A DNA stretch of 33,946 nucleotides. Source: an uncultured Bacilli bacterium (GTDB lineage Bacteria; Bacillota_I; Bacilli_A; RF39; UBA660). The stretch covers positions 1-33,946 of the forward strand of contig CAKOTA010000014.1 of assembly GCA_934119965.1 (NCBI GenBank). The letters are read 5' to 3'. Shown here piece after piece: positions 8,791-16,859 of the stretch (the first letter of the stretch is position 1; each line of letters opens with the position of its first letter). Below the pieces are notes generated by a model. It ran no database searches. It saw only the letters and a program-made list of their open reading frames with translations, and was not told the origin of the DNA. The position numbers and the translations under genes were made by a program.

Positions 8791-10947
8791 ATGACAAAAA
8801 AAAATATTAATTTAACATATGACAAATTAATTGATAAATTAAAAAGTTATATGAAGAAAGAAGAAATTGAACTAGTTGATAAATGCTACAACTATGTTGA
8901 TAAACTTCATTTCGGGGAAAAAAGACTAACAGGGGAGGATTATATTGATCATCCTCTTAACGTCGCATATATTTTAAGTGAAACTAATGCTGATTTAGAA
9001 ACAATATGTGCAGGACTTCTACATGATGTAATAGATGACTGTGGTGTTACAAAAGATGAATTAGCAAGCCAATTTTCATATGAAATAGCTGAATTAGTTG
9101 ATGGTGTTACAAAAATAAATAATTTGAATTTTGAATTAGATAGTCAAGCAGCTATTGCAAATCAAAGAAAGATATTTGTTGGATTATGTGAAGATGTAAG
9201 AGTAATTACAATAAAATTAGCTGATAGACTACATAATATGCGTACACTATGGGTTTTTCCTGAGAAAAAACAAAAAGAAAAAGCAAGAGAAACATTAGAA
9301 ATTTTAACACCAATTGCTCATAGATTAGGTATGAACTCATTTAAAAGTGAATTAGAAGATTTGAGTTTAAGATATTTAAAACCAAATGTTTACTTTGATA
9401 TAGTTGATAAATTAAATCAAACAAAAGCGGAAAGAGATGCTTCTGTTAACGAGATGAAACAATGTGTTAGTGAATTATTAAATAATAATGATATTAAACA
9501 CGAGATAAAGGGAAGAGCAAAAAGTATTTATAGCATATATAAAAAATTAGACAAAGGTAAAAAGTTTAGTGACATTTATGATTTGCTTGCTTTAAGAGTG
9601 TTTGTAAATACTGAGCAAGAATGTTATAAAGCATTAGGAATTATTCACTCAAAGTATAAACCATTACCTAAAAGATTTAAAGATTATATTGCTATGCCTA
9701 AAACAAATATGTATCAATCATTACATACAACAGTAATAGGTGTTGATGGATATTTATTTGAAATTCAAATAAGAACTTATGAAATGGATGAAATAGCCGA
9801 AAGAGGTATTGCTTCACATTGGTCTTATAAGGAACAAGGAAGTAATAAGATAGCAACTCAGAATGGAATGGAACAAAAACTACAATTTTTTAGATCAATA
9901 ATGGAACTTAATAATGATTCAACAACTGATGAAGAATTTGTAAAATCAATTAAAGATGATTTATTTGATAATGTAATATATGTATTTACACCTAAAGGTG
10001 ATGTTGTAGAATTACCAAGTGGATCTACACCAATTGATTTTGCTTATAAAGTTCATAGTGGAATAGGAGATAAAATGGTAGGAGCTATAGTTAATAATAA
10101 TATTGTTCCACTTGACTATGAATTAAAAAATAATGATGTTATAAAAGTAAATACTAATAAAAATTCAGCTGGTCCTAGTCGTGAATGGATTGATATTGCT
10201 AAAACGGCTCAAGCTAAAAATAAAATCAGAAATTTCTTTAGGAAAATTGATAAAGATGAGTATTTAAAAAGAGGAGAAGAAACTCTTAACAAAGAGTTAA
10301 GAAAGAAAAAAGTTTCTTATACAGATTTCAATACTGAAGAGAATATAAATAAAGTTCTTTCTGAATTAAAATTAGGAAGTATTGAAGAATTATATATTAA
10401 TATAGGAAACAATAAAATTTCTCCAATAGCAGTTACTAATATAATTACTGATGCTAATGATACAAAAGAAGATATTATTTTTAAAAAAGTAATAAAAGAA
10501 GAAAATGTAGAGTTAAAAAATGATGTTATGGTAGCAGGTATAGACAATATTAAGATTTCTTTAGCTTCTTGTTGTAAACCTGTTCCTGGAGATAGAATTG
10601 TTGGCTATATTACTAAAGGTTATGGTGTTTCAGTTCATCGTATGGTATGTCCAAATGTTAGTGAATTAGAGGAAAGAATAATAGATGTTAAATGGAATAA
10701 TTTAAATAAAAAATATCCAACTACGGTATTAGTTAGAGCTGAAAAAAAGGAAAATATTTTGGTTGAAATTGTTTCTAAAGCTTCTAATAATAATATAAAT
10801 ATTCAATCAATTAATACTTATAATAATGAAAATGATGTGGTATTTGATTTATTAGTTCTTGTCGAAAATAAAGAAAGATTGTCAAAATTTATTAATGATG
10901 TAAGAATGATTTCAAATATTATTGAGGTAGAAAGAAATATTAAATGA
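8791..10947 (+). CDS. rel: Long RelA/SpoT-type (p)ppGpp synthetase/hydrolase (Rel)
   Basis: Central stringent-response enzyme. Domain order in 718 residues: HD hydrolase (about 30-190), nucleotidyltransferase synthetase (about 230-350), TGS (about 395-455), Cys-containing helical/zinc region (ASCCKPVPGD at 592-601), and ACT (about 645-718). HD residues R45, H54, H78 and D79 align one position later than those of the streptococcal enzyme; the usual HDxxED is HDVIDD here (E to D at 82). The synthetase has the RxKD form (RFKD 295-298) of bifunctional Gram-positive enzymes, YQSLHTT and EIQIRT. The stop overlaps dtd as ATGA. In Bacillus the gene also precedes dtd. Both activities are likely; the E-to-D change could tune hydrolysis. 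Confidence 0.96.
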   Translation: MTKKNINLTYDKLIDKLKSYMKKEEIELVDKCYNYVDKLHFGEKRLTGEDYIDHPLNVAYILSETNADLETICAGLLHDVIDDCGVTKDELASQFSYEIAELVDGVTKINNLNFELDSQAAIANQRKIFVGLCEDVRVITIKLADRLHNMRTLWVFPEKKQKEKARETLEILTPIAHRLGMNSFKSELEDLSLRYLKPNVYFDIVDKLNQTKAERDASVNEMKQCVSELLNNNDIKHEIKGRAKSIYSIYKKLDKGKKFSDIYDLLALRVFVNTEQECYKALGIIHSKYKPLPKRFKDYIAMPKTNMYQSLHTTVIGVDGYLFEIQIRTYEMDEIAERGIASHWSYKEQGSNKIATQNGMEQKLQFFRSIMELNNDSTTDEEFVKSIKDDLFDNVIYVFTPKGDVVELPSGSTPIDFAYKVHSGIGDKMVGAIVNNNIVPLDYELKNNDVIKVNTNKNSAGPSREWIDIAKTAQAKNKIRNFFRKIDKDEYLKRGEETLNKELRKKKVSYTDFNTEENINKVLSELKLGSIEELYINIGNNKISPIAVTNIITDANDTKEDIIFKKVIKEENVELKNDVMVAGIDNIKISLASCCKPVPGDRIVGYITKGYGVSVHRMVCPNVSELEERIIDVKWNNLNKKYPTTVLVRAEKKENILVEIVSKASNNNINIQSINTYNNENDVVFDLLVLVENKERLSKFINDVRMISNIIEVERNIK

Positions 10948-11384
10948 GAATTTTAGTTCAAAGAAGTTTAAATTCCAGTGTATCAGTTAATAATAATATT
11001 GTAGGTAAAATTGATAAAGGATTAGTAATATTTGTTGGGTTTACAAATGGCGATACTGTAAAAGAAATTGATTATTTAATTAATAAATTATTAAATTTAA
11101 GAATATTTGATGATGAATCAGGTATAATGAATAAATCAGTATTGGATGTAGCTGGTGAAATTTTAAGTATTTCACAATTCACTTTATATGCGGATACTAA
11201 AAAAGGAAATAGACCAAGTTATATACATGCTATGAAAAATATAGAGGCAAATAAATTGTATGATTTATTTAATGAAAGATTAAAAGAAAAAATTAAAGTG
11301 GAAACTGGTGTATTTGGTGCTGATATGAAAGTAAATATTATAAATGATGGTCCAGTGACTATTTTATTAGAAAGTAGGGATTAG
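10944..11384 (+). CDS. dtd: D-aminoacyl-tRNA deacylase
   Basis: Removes D-amino acids wrongly attached to tRNA, preventing their entry into proteins. The 146 residues are full length for the family. The active-site motif SQFTLYAD occupies 77-84 with T80 as the conserved threonine; the cross-subunit Gly-Pro motif appears in NDGPVTILLES near the end; KKGNRPSYI follows the active-site strand. The ATG overlaps the rel stop by four bases, so the pair is coupled, as in Bacillus subtilis. Confidence 0.96.
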   Translation: MRILVQRSLNSSVSVNNNIVGKIDKGLVIFVGFTNGDTVKEIDYLINKLLNLRIFDDESGIMNKSVLDVAGEILSISQFTLYADTKKGNRPSYIHAMKNIEANKLYDLFNERLKEKIKVETGVFGADMKVNIINDGPVTILLESRD

Positions 11385-12452
11385 ATGTTAAAAGATAAGT
11401 TGGATTATAAATTATTAAATTGTGCTATTATAATGGTTATTATATATTTATTATATAGGACTGGTAATTTATGGTTAGGAATAATAGGGAAAATATGGAA
11501 TTTATCTTTTCCATTCCTATTAGCTTTTGTAATTGCTTATGCATTATATCCAATTGTAAGTTATTTAAAAACTAAAGGAGTTCCTAAGGTATTATCAATA
11601 ATCCTTATTGTAATAGTTTTATTTACTGTTTTAACTATTTTTGGAGTTATTGTAGTTCCACTTTTATTTAATCAACTTAGTAGTTTATTTAGCTCTATTA
11701 TGTATTTTATTAATGAAATATCATTTGATAGTGCTATAAATATTAGTGGTTTTGAGCAAACTTTATCTAATAGTTTTAATTCTATAATTGAAGAACTAGG
11801 TAAATTTGTTTCAAATGGAACTATTAAGATAATAGGTGGTTCCTTAAGTTATTTATCAACTTTGTTAATTTCTTTTGCAGCTGCTATGTATTTTTTAGCA
11901 GATATGGAGAATATTAGAAAAAAATTTAAGAAGTTTTTAAATAAACGAAATAAAAGATTATGTAGATATGTTATTTTGCTAGATAAAGAAATGAGATCTT
12001 ATTTAACAGGTTTTGTTAAAATAATGATAATTTCATTATTTGAATATAGTATTGCTTATACAATAATTGGTCATCCAAATGCAATACTACTAGGATGTTT
12101 AGCTATGGTTGCTCAATTAATTCCATATTTTGGTGGAATCTGTAATAATATAGTTGCAGCTGTTACGGCTTTTGTTATTAGTCCAGCACTTTTTATAAAG
12201 ACTATAATTGTGTTTGTTGTTTTATCTAGTATAGATGGATATGTTATAAATCCACTTGTATATGGTAAAACAAATAAAGTTCATCCATTAATTGTAATTA
12301 TGAGTGTGTTTGTTGGTGGAGCTTTATTTGGTGTATTAGGAATTGTTATTTCTTTACCAACGGCTATAATATTGATTGCTACATATAAATTTTTTGAAGA
12401 TGATTTAAAAGAAAAAATTGAAGATTTTAAAGAAGATCGAATTAAAAACTAA
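11385..12452 (+). CDS. AI-2E family (PerM-like) membrane transporter
   Basis: A 355-residue polytopic protein of the AI-2E exporter/permease family. The N-terminus has paired membrane segments (about 12-30, 35-54 and 65-90), an extended region, then the family's C-terminal set with LIPYFGGICNNIVAA and 'VINPLVYGKTNKVHPLIVI' (about 285-303), both hallmark segments. Family members have been tied to autoinducer-2 export or to sodium/proton exchange, so the substrate is unknown. The start codon directly follows the dtd stop (TAGATG), so it belongs to the rel-dtd transcript and ends in a strong terminator. Confidence 0.9.
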   Translation: MLKDKLDYKLLNCAIIMVIIYLLYRTGNLWLGIIGKIWNLSFPFLLAFVIAYALYPIVSYLKTKGVPKVLSIILIVIVLFTVLTIFGVIVVPLLFNQLSSLFSSIMYFINEISFDSAINISGFEQTLSNSFNSIIEELGKFVSNGTIKIIGGSLSYLSTLLISFAAAMYFLADMENIRKKFKKFLNKRNKRLCRYVILLDKEMRSYLTGFVKIMIISLFEYSIAYTIIGHPNAILLGCLAMVAQLIPYFGGICNNIVAAVTAFVISPALFIKTIIVFVVLSSIDGYVINPLVYGKTNKVHPLIVIMSVFVGGALFGVLGIVISLPTAIILIATYKFFEDDLKEKIEDFKEDRIKN

Positions 12453-12479
12453 AAAGTTTCATAAATTGAAACTTTTTTT
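12451..12479 (+). terminator. terminator of the comN-secDF-rel-dtd operon (repeat copy 1)
   Basis: AAAAAGTTTCA (12451-12461) pairs with TGAAACTTTTT (12467-12477) across a five-base loop, and ends in T12473-12479. It overlaps the last two bases of the stop codon. The same hairpin occurs again at 15044-15071. Confidence 0.9.
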
Positions 12480-12497
12480 GTTATTTTTTAAGGAAAT
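12452..12497 (+). repeat. 46-bp direct repeat, copy 1 (carries a terminator)
   Basis: Identical over 46 bp to 15044-15089; after one mismatch the next four bases (TAAA) match again. Together the two copies bracket the gene pair at 12693-14996. Confidence 0.9.
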
Positions 12498-12635
12498 GTA
12501 AATATACCATTGAAGTAGGCTATAATAATTATGATTGAAGGTGTTACAATTAACTAAATAAGATGAATTATTTGATTATATTGATGTGCTTAAATTAAAT
12601 ATGATTTATGATTATTGATGTTTTTGGAAATAATT

Positions 12636-12667
12636 TTGACTTGAATAGACAAAAAAAATGTGATAAA
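12636..12667 (+). promoter_or_regulatory. candidate promoter of the unknown/zincin gene pair
   Basis: TTGACT (12636-12641) is followed by an extended -10-like TGTGATAAAAT (12659-12669). The spacing to the best -10 hexamer is 18-20 bp, a little long. The same TGTGATAAAATGT string occurs upstream of pyruvate kinase. Confidence 0.45.
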
Positions 12668-12692
12668 ATGTATGGAGAAGGTAGGAGAGAAT

Positions 12693-14048
12693 ATGGACAA
12701 ATTAAACGAATTTGAGAAGAATTTAAAAGTTGCATATCTAAATTATGAAAATAATGATTTAAAAGAAACATTAAAATATTTAGATAGAATGCTAGAAACA
12801 CTTTTAAAAGAGGATAAATCATTAGAAAGTGATCCATTTTGGAAAACATTATCTTGTGAAGTATTTAAAGCGATAGTGTTAAATAATTTTTATAATAAAG
12901 CGGAATTAACAGGAAATGATTTAGATTCTTTATTAGGAAATGAAGAAGAATTAAAGAAAAACATCAAAGGTTTTTGCGATAATTTTAGAAATAATGAATT
13001 AATTAATTTCATAAGTCACATTGAAAATATCGCAGACAATCCTTTAAAGGAAGTAATAAAAATTTTAATGAGTAATATAGAAAAAATGAATATTACAAAT
13101 ATAAAGACCGAAAAAAATATTAATAATGATGTTATAGAAGTTATTGATAATCAAAATTTAAAAACAACAAGTTATGATGTAAATAGTGATATAGAAAATA
13201 TTCTAGCAAAAGAAAATGTATCATATTTTAAAGATGGAAAAGAAGTTTCTGAAGAACATATTATATTTGCTTTTAGTGTTATTGATAGAGACGAAAAAAG
13301 TATTACAATAAAAACTAATCCTATGTGTGAAGTTATAAACGGGAAAATAAACTTAAATAATCCTAAGACAGAATTTAAATTATATAAAAATTTAGATTTA
13401 ACTTTAGCTACACCAACAATGGATAGAGGATATACCTATAAGATATCAATTAAAAATCAAGGAAATAAACAAAATTTTTCTTCTGATGAGTTAAAAGAAA
13501 TAATGCATCATATACATAGTAATGAATCTGACAATACTAAAAATGATGAATTCAATTTAGAAAAAAATATTGAAAATGTATTTGAAATATGGAATGAAAT
13601 TAAAAATAAGAATTTAGAGTTAAAAGATTTTTTTGAACAAACTGAAAAAGAATCAATAAACGAATTAATTTATGCTAAAGATAAAGCAACTATTAAAGGT
13701 AAAAAATTATCTGAATATTTAAAAGATGATAGTTTAACCTGCAGTGATAAAAGTATACAATTGATAATTAGTTATTTTGGCTTTCAATCTTTATATGATA
13801 TGAACTTTGCAAATGATGGAAATATTCCTTGTGAAGAAATATCTGTTGATAATGTTGGCTTATTTAGAGCTGTTTTAATGATTAATATTATTGTTAAATT
13901 AGATAGTATTGTTTCTGCTGGATTACCTTTAAATCTAAAATTTACATTTGAACGAAAAGAATTTGCCGAAATATTATCTCCTATGTTAAATTATTATTTG
14001 CCTAAAATATTTAATAATATAAAAGAAATAAAAATATTATATAAGTAG
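12693..14048 (+). CDS. Unknown cytoplasmic protein paired with a zincin
   Basis: A 451-residue protein without membrane segments or signal peptide; I do not recognise a family. Residues 1-120 are helical and acidic (LNYENNDLKETLKYLDRMLE; then SDPFWKTLSCEVFKAIV), residues ~175-265 look beta-rich (IIFAFSVIDRDEKSITIKTN), and the C-terminal 150 residues are helical again. The motif SDPFWKTLSCEVFKAI faintly recalls the DPFWEK...KALI stretch of VirD4-type coupling proteins, but no Walker motifs are present, so I do not assign that. ATG 12693 is chosen for AGGAG at 12683-12687; earlier in-frame starts at 12660 and 12672 lack a site. Six bases separate it from the next gene, so the two form a pair. 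Confidence 0.8.
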   Translation: MDKLNEFEKNLKVAYLNYENNDLKETLKYLDRMLETLLKEDKSLESDPFWKTLSCEVFKAIVLNNFYNKAELTGNDLDSLLGNEEELKKNIKGFCDNFRNNELINFISHIENIADNPLKEVIKILMSNIEKMNITNIKTEKNINNDVIEVIDNQNLKTTSYDVNSDIENILAKENVSYFKDGKEVSEEHIIFAFSVIDRDEKSITIKTNPMCEVINGKINLNNPKTEFKLYKNLDLTLATPTMDRGYTYKISIKNQGNKQNFSSDELKEIMHHIHSNESDNTKNDEFNLEKNIENVFEIWNEIKNKNLELKDFFEQTEKESINELIYAKDKATIKGKKLSEYLKDDSLTCSDKSIQLIISYFGFQSLYDMNFANDGNIPCEEISVDNVGLFRAVLMINIIVKLDSIVSAGLPLNLKFTFERKEFAEILSPMLNYYLPKIFNNIKEIKILYK

Positions 14049-14054
14049 GATTAT

Positions 14055-14996
14055 GTGTTAGAAAAAATAGCTGAATTTTTAGACAACAAAAAAATAGATG
14101 ATGAATTATTAAGAAATCTTATTAGTAATTTTATTATAAAACATACTGAATTATATGGAAATATGGTTTCATTTGAGACATTACTATCAAGAATTAATGC
14201 AAATTTAGAACAGGTTATTTGGTATGATCCATCAGATGCACCAAAGGGATATGGTTTTCAAAATATGACTGGTCAGTATATAGGATTTAATGATAATTCA
14301 ATAAATATGTATTTTTCTAAATCAAGTTTGCGTAATCCACAAATACTTGAAGATTTTAAAAGTATATTTTTGCACGAATTAACACATTGTGTATATACAA
14401 TTAAAAATAATGATGTATATGAAACAGAAACGCAAGTTTTTTGCACGATGGAGCAACTATTGAATGGGAAAGTTGTGGTTGTTAATGGAACAGAAATTTT
14501 TATAGAACCAATCATTAATTATATTTCTACCACAATTGATGGTAGAAAAAATTCATTGTATGTACCTCAAACATTAAGTATTGTCCAATTAGCGAACATA
14601 TTTGGAATAGAAAATATAGTTAGAAGTGCTTTTTATTCTAATGAAAAAGAATTTAGATCATATTTTAATAGGTATTCTAGTGGTGCATATGAATATTTTC
14701 AACATAGTTTGAGAGCATTTAACAGTGGAAACTACGATATCGGAAAAAGTATAATGGATAACTTTTTTAAAAATAATATTCCAGATTTGACAATTAGTCA
14801 AAAAAGAAAAAATGAACTAAAAGAATTGAGAAATTGCGTTGCAGAATTAAAATATGGAAAGCAATCAGAAGAATTGAACTATGGTTATAGTAAATCATTA
14901 AATAAAGATGGATTTATACAAGTAATAACATTATCTGTTATAGTTTCCATTGTTGAAATAATTGCATTTTTATTTATTTATTTTACAATTATTTAA
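14055..14996 (+). CDS. Membrane-anchored HExxH zinc metalloprotease-like protein
   Basis: A 313-residue protein with a clear zincin motif HELTH at 107-111, preceded by a hydrophobic strand and a helix (DFKSIFLHELTH). Acidic residues E123 and E125, 12-14 residues downstream, could give the third zinc ligand in a gluzincin-like way. A single hydrophobic segment at about 289-311 closes the protein, so it is tail-anchored with the catalytic part probably in the cytoplasm; the topology is inferred. There is no signal peptide. The start is GTG 14055 behind TAGGA; the overlapping ATG at 14053 runs into a stop after two codons. It is probably co-transcribed with the upstream unknown gene. Substrate and role are unknown. 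Confidence 0.82.
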   Translation: MLEKIAEFLDNKKIDDELLRNLISNFIIKHTELYGNMVSFETLLSRINANLEQVIWYDPSDAPKGYGFQNMTGQYIGFNDNSINMYFSKSSLRNPQILEDFKSIFLHELTHCVYTIKNNDVYETETQVFCTMEQLLNGKVVVVNGTEIFIEPIINYISTTIDGRKNSLYVPQTLSIVQLANIFGIENIVRSAFYSNEKEFRSYFNRYSSGAYEYFQHSLRAFNSGNYDIGKSIMDNFFKNNIPDLTISQKRKNELKELRNCVAELKYGKQSEELNYGYSKSLNKDGFIQVITLSVIVSIVEIIAFLFIYFTII

Positions 14997-15043
14997 ATAT
15001 TTAAAAAATATCTTTATATAATCAATACTAAACATTACAAAAT

Positions 15044-15071
15044 AAAAGTTTCATAAATTGAAACTTTTTTT
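15044..15071 (+). terminator. terminator of the zincin gene pair
   Basis: AAAAGTTTCA (15044-15053) pairs with TGAAACTTTT (15059-15068) across a five-base loop and ends in a seven-T run. It has the same sequence as the hairpin at 12451-12479. Confidence 0.88.
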
Positions 15072-15089
15072 GTTATTTTTTAAGGAAAT
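15044..15089 (+). repeat. 46-bp direct repeat, copy 2 (carries a terminator)
   Basis: Identical to 12452-12497 and in the same orientation. It lies between the zincin gene and the first ORF6N gene. Confidence 0.9.
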
Positions 15090-15127
15090 ATAAACTTTAT
15101 GTCGTATGATTTTAATGAGGTGATACT

Positions 15128-16000
15128 GTGAATGAAATTATTATTACTAAAGTTGAAGATTTAATATATGAGCTTAGAGGAAAACAAGTGATGTTAGATT
15201 CGGATTTGGCTAAATTATACCGATGTAAAAATGGAACAAAGACTATAAATCAAGCCGTTAAAAGACATATTAATAGATTTCCAGAAAGATTTTGTTTTCA
15301 ACTTACAAGTGAAGAATATGATGTTTTGAAGTCCCAGTCTGGGACTTCAAGTTGGAATGAATATGGAGGAGTTAGAAAGTTACCATATGTATTTACTGAA
15401 CAAGGAGTAGCTATGCTATCAAGTGTTTTAAGAACAGAAGTAGCAGAACAGGTAAGTATAAAAATAATGGATGCTTTTGTAAAAATGAGACATTATATTG
15501 TTAATGAAAATAAAAGAATATCTAATTTAGAAATGAAGTATATAGATCACGATATTAAATTATTAGAACATGATACTAAAATAAATGAAATATTTAATCA
15601 GTTTAAAACAAATAATAATCATATATTTTTTGAAGGAGAAATTTATGATGCATATTCATTACTAATTGATATACTAAAAAAAGCTAAAGAAGAAATAATT
15701 ATAATCGATAATTATGCTGGAAAACAATTATTTGATATTTTAAAAGAAATAAAAATAAATATAAAAGTAGTAACTAAAAATATAGATGAAATATCATATA
15801 AAAAATATAATGAACAATACGAAAATATTGAAATAATAAATAATGATAAATTTCACGATAGATTTATAATAATAGATAAAAAAATACTATATCATTCCGG
15901 ATCAAGTTTTAAAGATATAGGTAAGAAATGTTTTGGAATAAATAGAATAGAAAATAAAGAATTAATAAAATATATATTAAAGGAAGTGGAAAATGAATGA
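15128..16000 (+). CDS. ORF6N-domain protein with PLD-like C-terminal domain, array copy 1
   Basis: A 290-residue protein. Residues about 8-95 form an ORF6N DNA-binding domain of the phage/mobile-element type (IYELRGKQVMLDSDLAKLY; RFPERFCFQLT; LPYVFTEQGVAMLSSVLR). A helical linker at 120-155 probably dimerises. Residues 165-285 look like a single phospholipase D-like half domain, with strands EEIIIIDNYAG and KFHDRFIIIDKKILYHSG ending SSFKDIGKKCFG. ORF6N proteins are typical of prophages and accessory islands; a regulatory or defence role is inference. GTG 15128 is the start, behind GAGGTGAT (15117-15124). The stop overlaps copy 2 as ATGAATGA. A perfect 25-bp inverted repeat lies inside codons 67-75. 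Confidence 0.9.
   Translation: MNEIIITKVEDLIYELRGKQVMLDSDLAKLYRCKNGTKTINQAVKRHINRFPERFCFQLTSEEYDVLKSQSGTSSWNEYGGVRKLPYVFTEQGVAMLSSVLRTEVAEQVSIKIMDAFVKMRHYIVNENKRISNLEMKYIDHDIKLLEHDTKINEIFNQFKTNNNHIFFEGEIYDAYSLLIDILKKAKEEIIIIDNYAGKQLFDILKEIKINIKVVTKNIDEISYKKYNEQYENIEIINNDKFHDRFIIIDKKILYHSGSSFKDIGKKCFGINRIENKELIKYILKEVENE
15326..15350. repeat. 25-bp intragenic inverted repeat, ORF6N copy 1
   Basis: Arms TTGAAGTCCCAG (15326-15337) and CTGGGACTTCAA (15339-15350) are perfect reverse complements around a single T at 15338. The segment encodes L67-K-S-Q-S-G-T-S. Its centre is the first base of codon 71. Confidence 0.95.
15380..16000 (+). repeat. 621-bp homogenised ORF6N/PLD block, copy 1
   Basis: By eye, base-for-base the same as 16239-16859, and the same as 17113-17564 over its first 452 bp. 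It covers the end of the ORF6N domain, the linker and the PLD-like domain. Confidence 0.88.
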
Positions 16001-16859
16001 AGTAATAACAAGTGATGTCGAAAATTTAATATATGAGCTGAGAGGAAAACAAGTGATGTTAGATTCGGATTTAGCAAATTTATACCAATGTAAAAATGGT
16101 ACAAAGACTATAAATCAAGCCGTTAAAAGACATATTAATAGATTTCCAGAAAGATTTTGTTTTCAACTTACAAGCGAAGAATATAATATTTTGCAGTCCC
16201 AATTTGGGACCGCAAATGCATCAAATATGTCTAGAACTTTACCATATGTATTTACTGAACAAGGAGTAGCTATGCTATCAAGTGTTTTAAGAACAGAAGT
16301 AGCAGAACAGGTAAGTATAAAAATAATGGATGCTTTTGTAAAAATGAGACATTATATTGTTAATGAAAATAAAAGAATATCTAATTTAGAAATGAAGTAT
16401 ATAGATCACGATATTAAATTATTAGAACATGATACTAAAATAAATGAAATATTTAATCAGTTTAAAACAAATAATAATCATATATTTTTTGAAGGAGAAA
16501 TTTATGATGCATATTCATTACTAATTGATATACTAAAAAAAGCTAAAGAAGAAATAATTATAATCGATAATTATGCTGGAAAACAATTATTTGATATTTT
16601 AAAAGAAATAAAAATAAATATAAAAGTAGTAACTAAAAATATAGATGAAATATCATATAAAAAATATAATGAACAATACGAAAATATTGAAATAATAAAT
16701 AATGATAAATTTCACGATAGATTTATAATAATAGATAAAAAAATACTATATCATTCCGGATCAAGTTTTAAAGATATAGGTAAGAAATGTTTTGGAATAA
16801 ATAGAATAGAAAATAAAGAATTAATAAAATATATATTAAAGGAAGTGGAAAATGAATGA
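15993..16859 (+). CDS. ORF6N-domain protein with PLD-like C-terminal domain, array copy 2
   Basis: A 288-residue paralogue of the preceding gene. From residue 83 onward the protein is identical to copy 1; the N-terminal 82 residues differ at the first ten residues, at N29 and Q32, and most strongly in the segment after SEEY (NILQSQFGTANASNMSRT in place of DVLKSQSGTSSWNEYGGVRK). The start ATG lies within the last eight bases of copy 1, and its ribosome site AAGGAAGTGG is in the copy 1 coding sequence, so translation is coupled. The HDRFIIID...YHSGSSFKDIGKK block is intact. It carries its own near-perfect inverted repeat in the same codons as copy 1. Confidence 0.9.
   Translation: MNEVITSDVENLIYELRGKQVMLDSDLANLYQCKNGTKTINQAVKRHINRFPERFCFQLTSEEYNILQSQFGTANASNMSRTLPYVFTEQGVAMLSSVLRTEVAEQVSIKIMDAFVKMRHYIVNENKRISNLEMKYIDHDIKLLEHDTKINEIFNQFKTNNNHIFFEGEIYDAYSLLIDILKKAKEEIIIIDNYAGKQLFDILKEIKINIKVVTKNIDEISYKKYNEQYENIEIINNDKFHDRFIIIDKKILYHSGSSFKDIGKKCFGINRIENKELIKYILKEVENE
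16191..16215. repeat. 25-bp intragenic inverted repeat, ORF6N copy 2
   Basis: Arms TTGCAGTCCCAA (16191-16202) and TTGGGACCGCAA (16204-16215) match at 11 of 12 pairs around a single T at 16203. Compared with copy 1, arm positions 4 and 12 changed on both sides, keeping the pairing. Confidence 0.93.
16239..16859 (+). repeat. 621-bp homogenised ORF6N/PLD block, copy 2
   Basis: By eye identical to 15380-16000 (offset 859), including all synonymous positions. Confidence 0.88.

Larger units (their letters stand above)
12498..15043. other. candidate inserted two-gene module between direct repeats
   Basis: The 2.5 kb between the two 46-bp repeats contains two functionally unassigned genes with their own promoter and no matching housekeeping neighbour. 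No transposase, integrase or terminal inverted repeat is visible. Insertion by recombination at the repeat, or duplication of the terminator during gene gain, are both possible. Confidence 0.4.

Noticed and set aside
12693..13080. VirD4/TraG-like coupling protein
   Set aside because: Only one short DPFW...KAI segment is reminiscent; no Walker A or B motif and no membrane segments.
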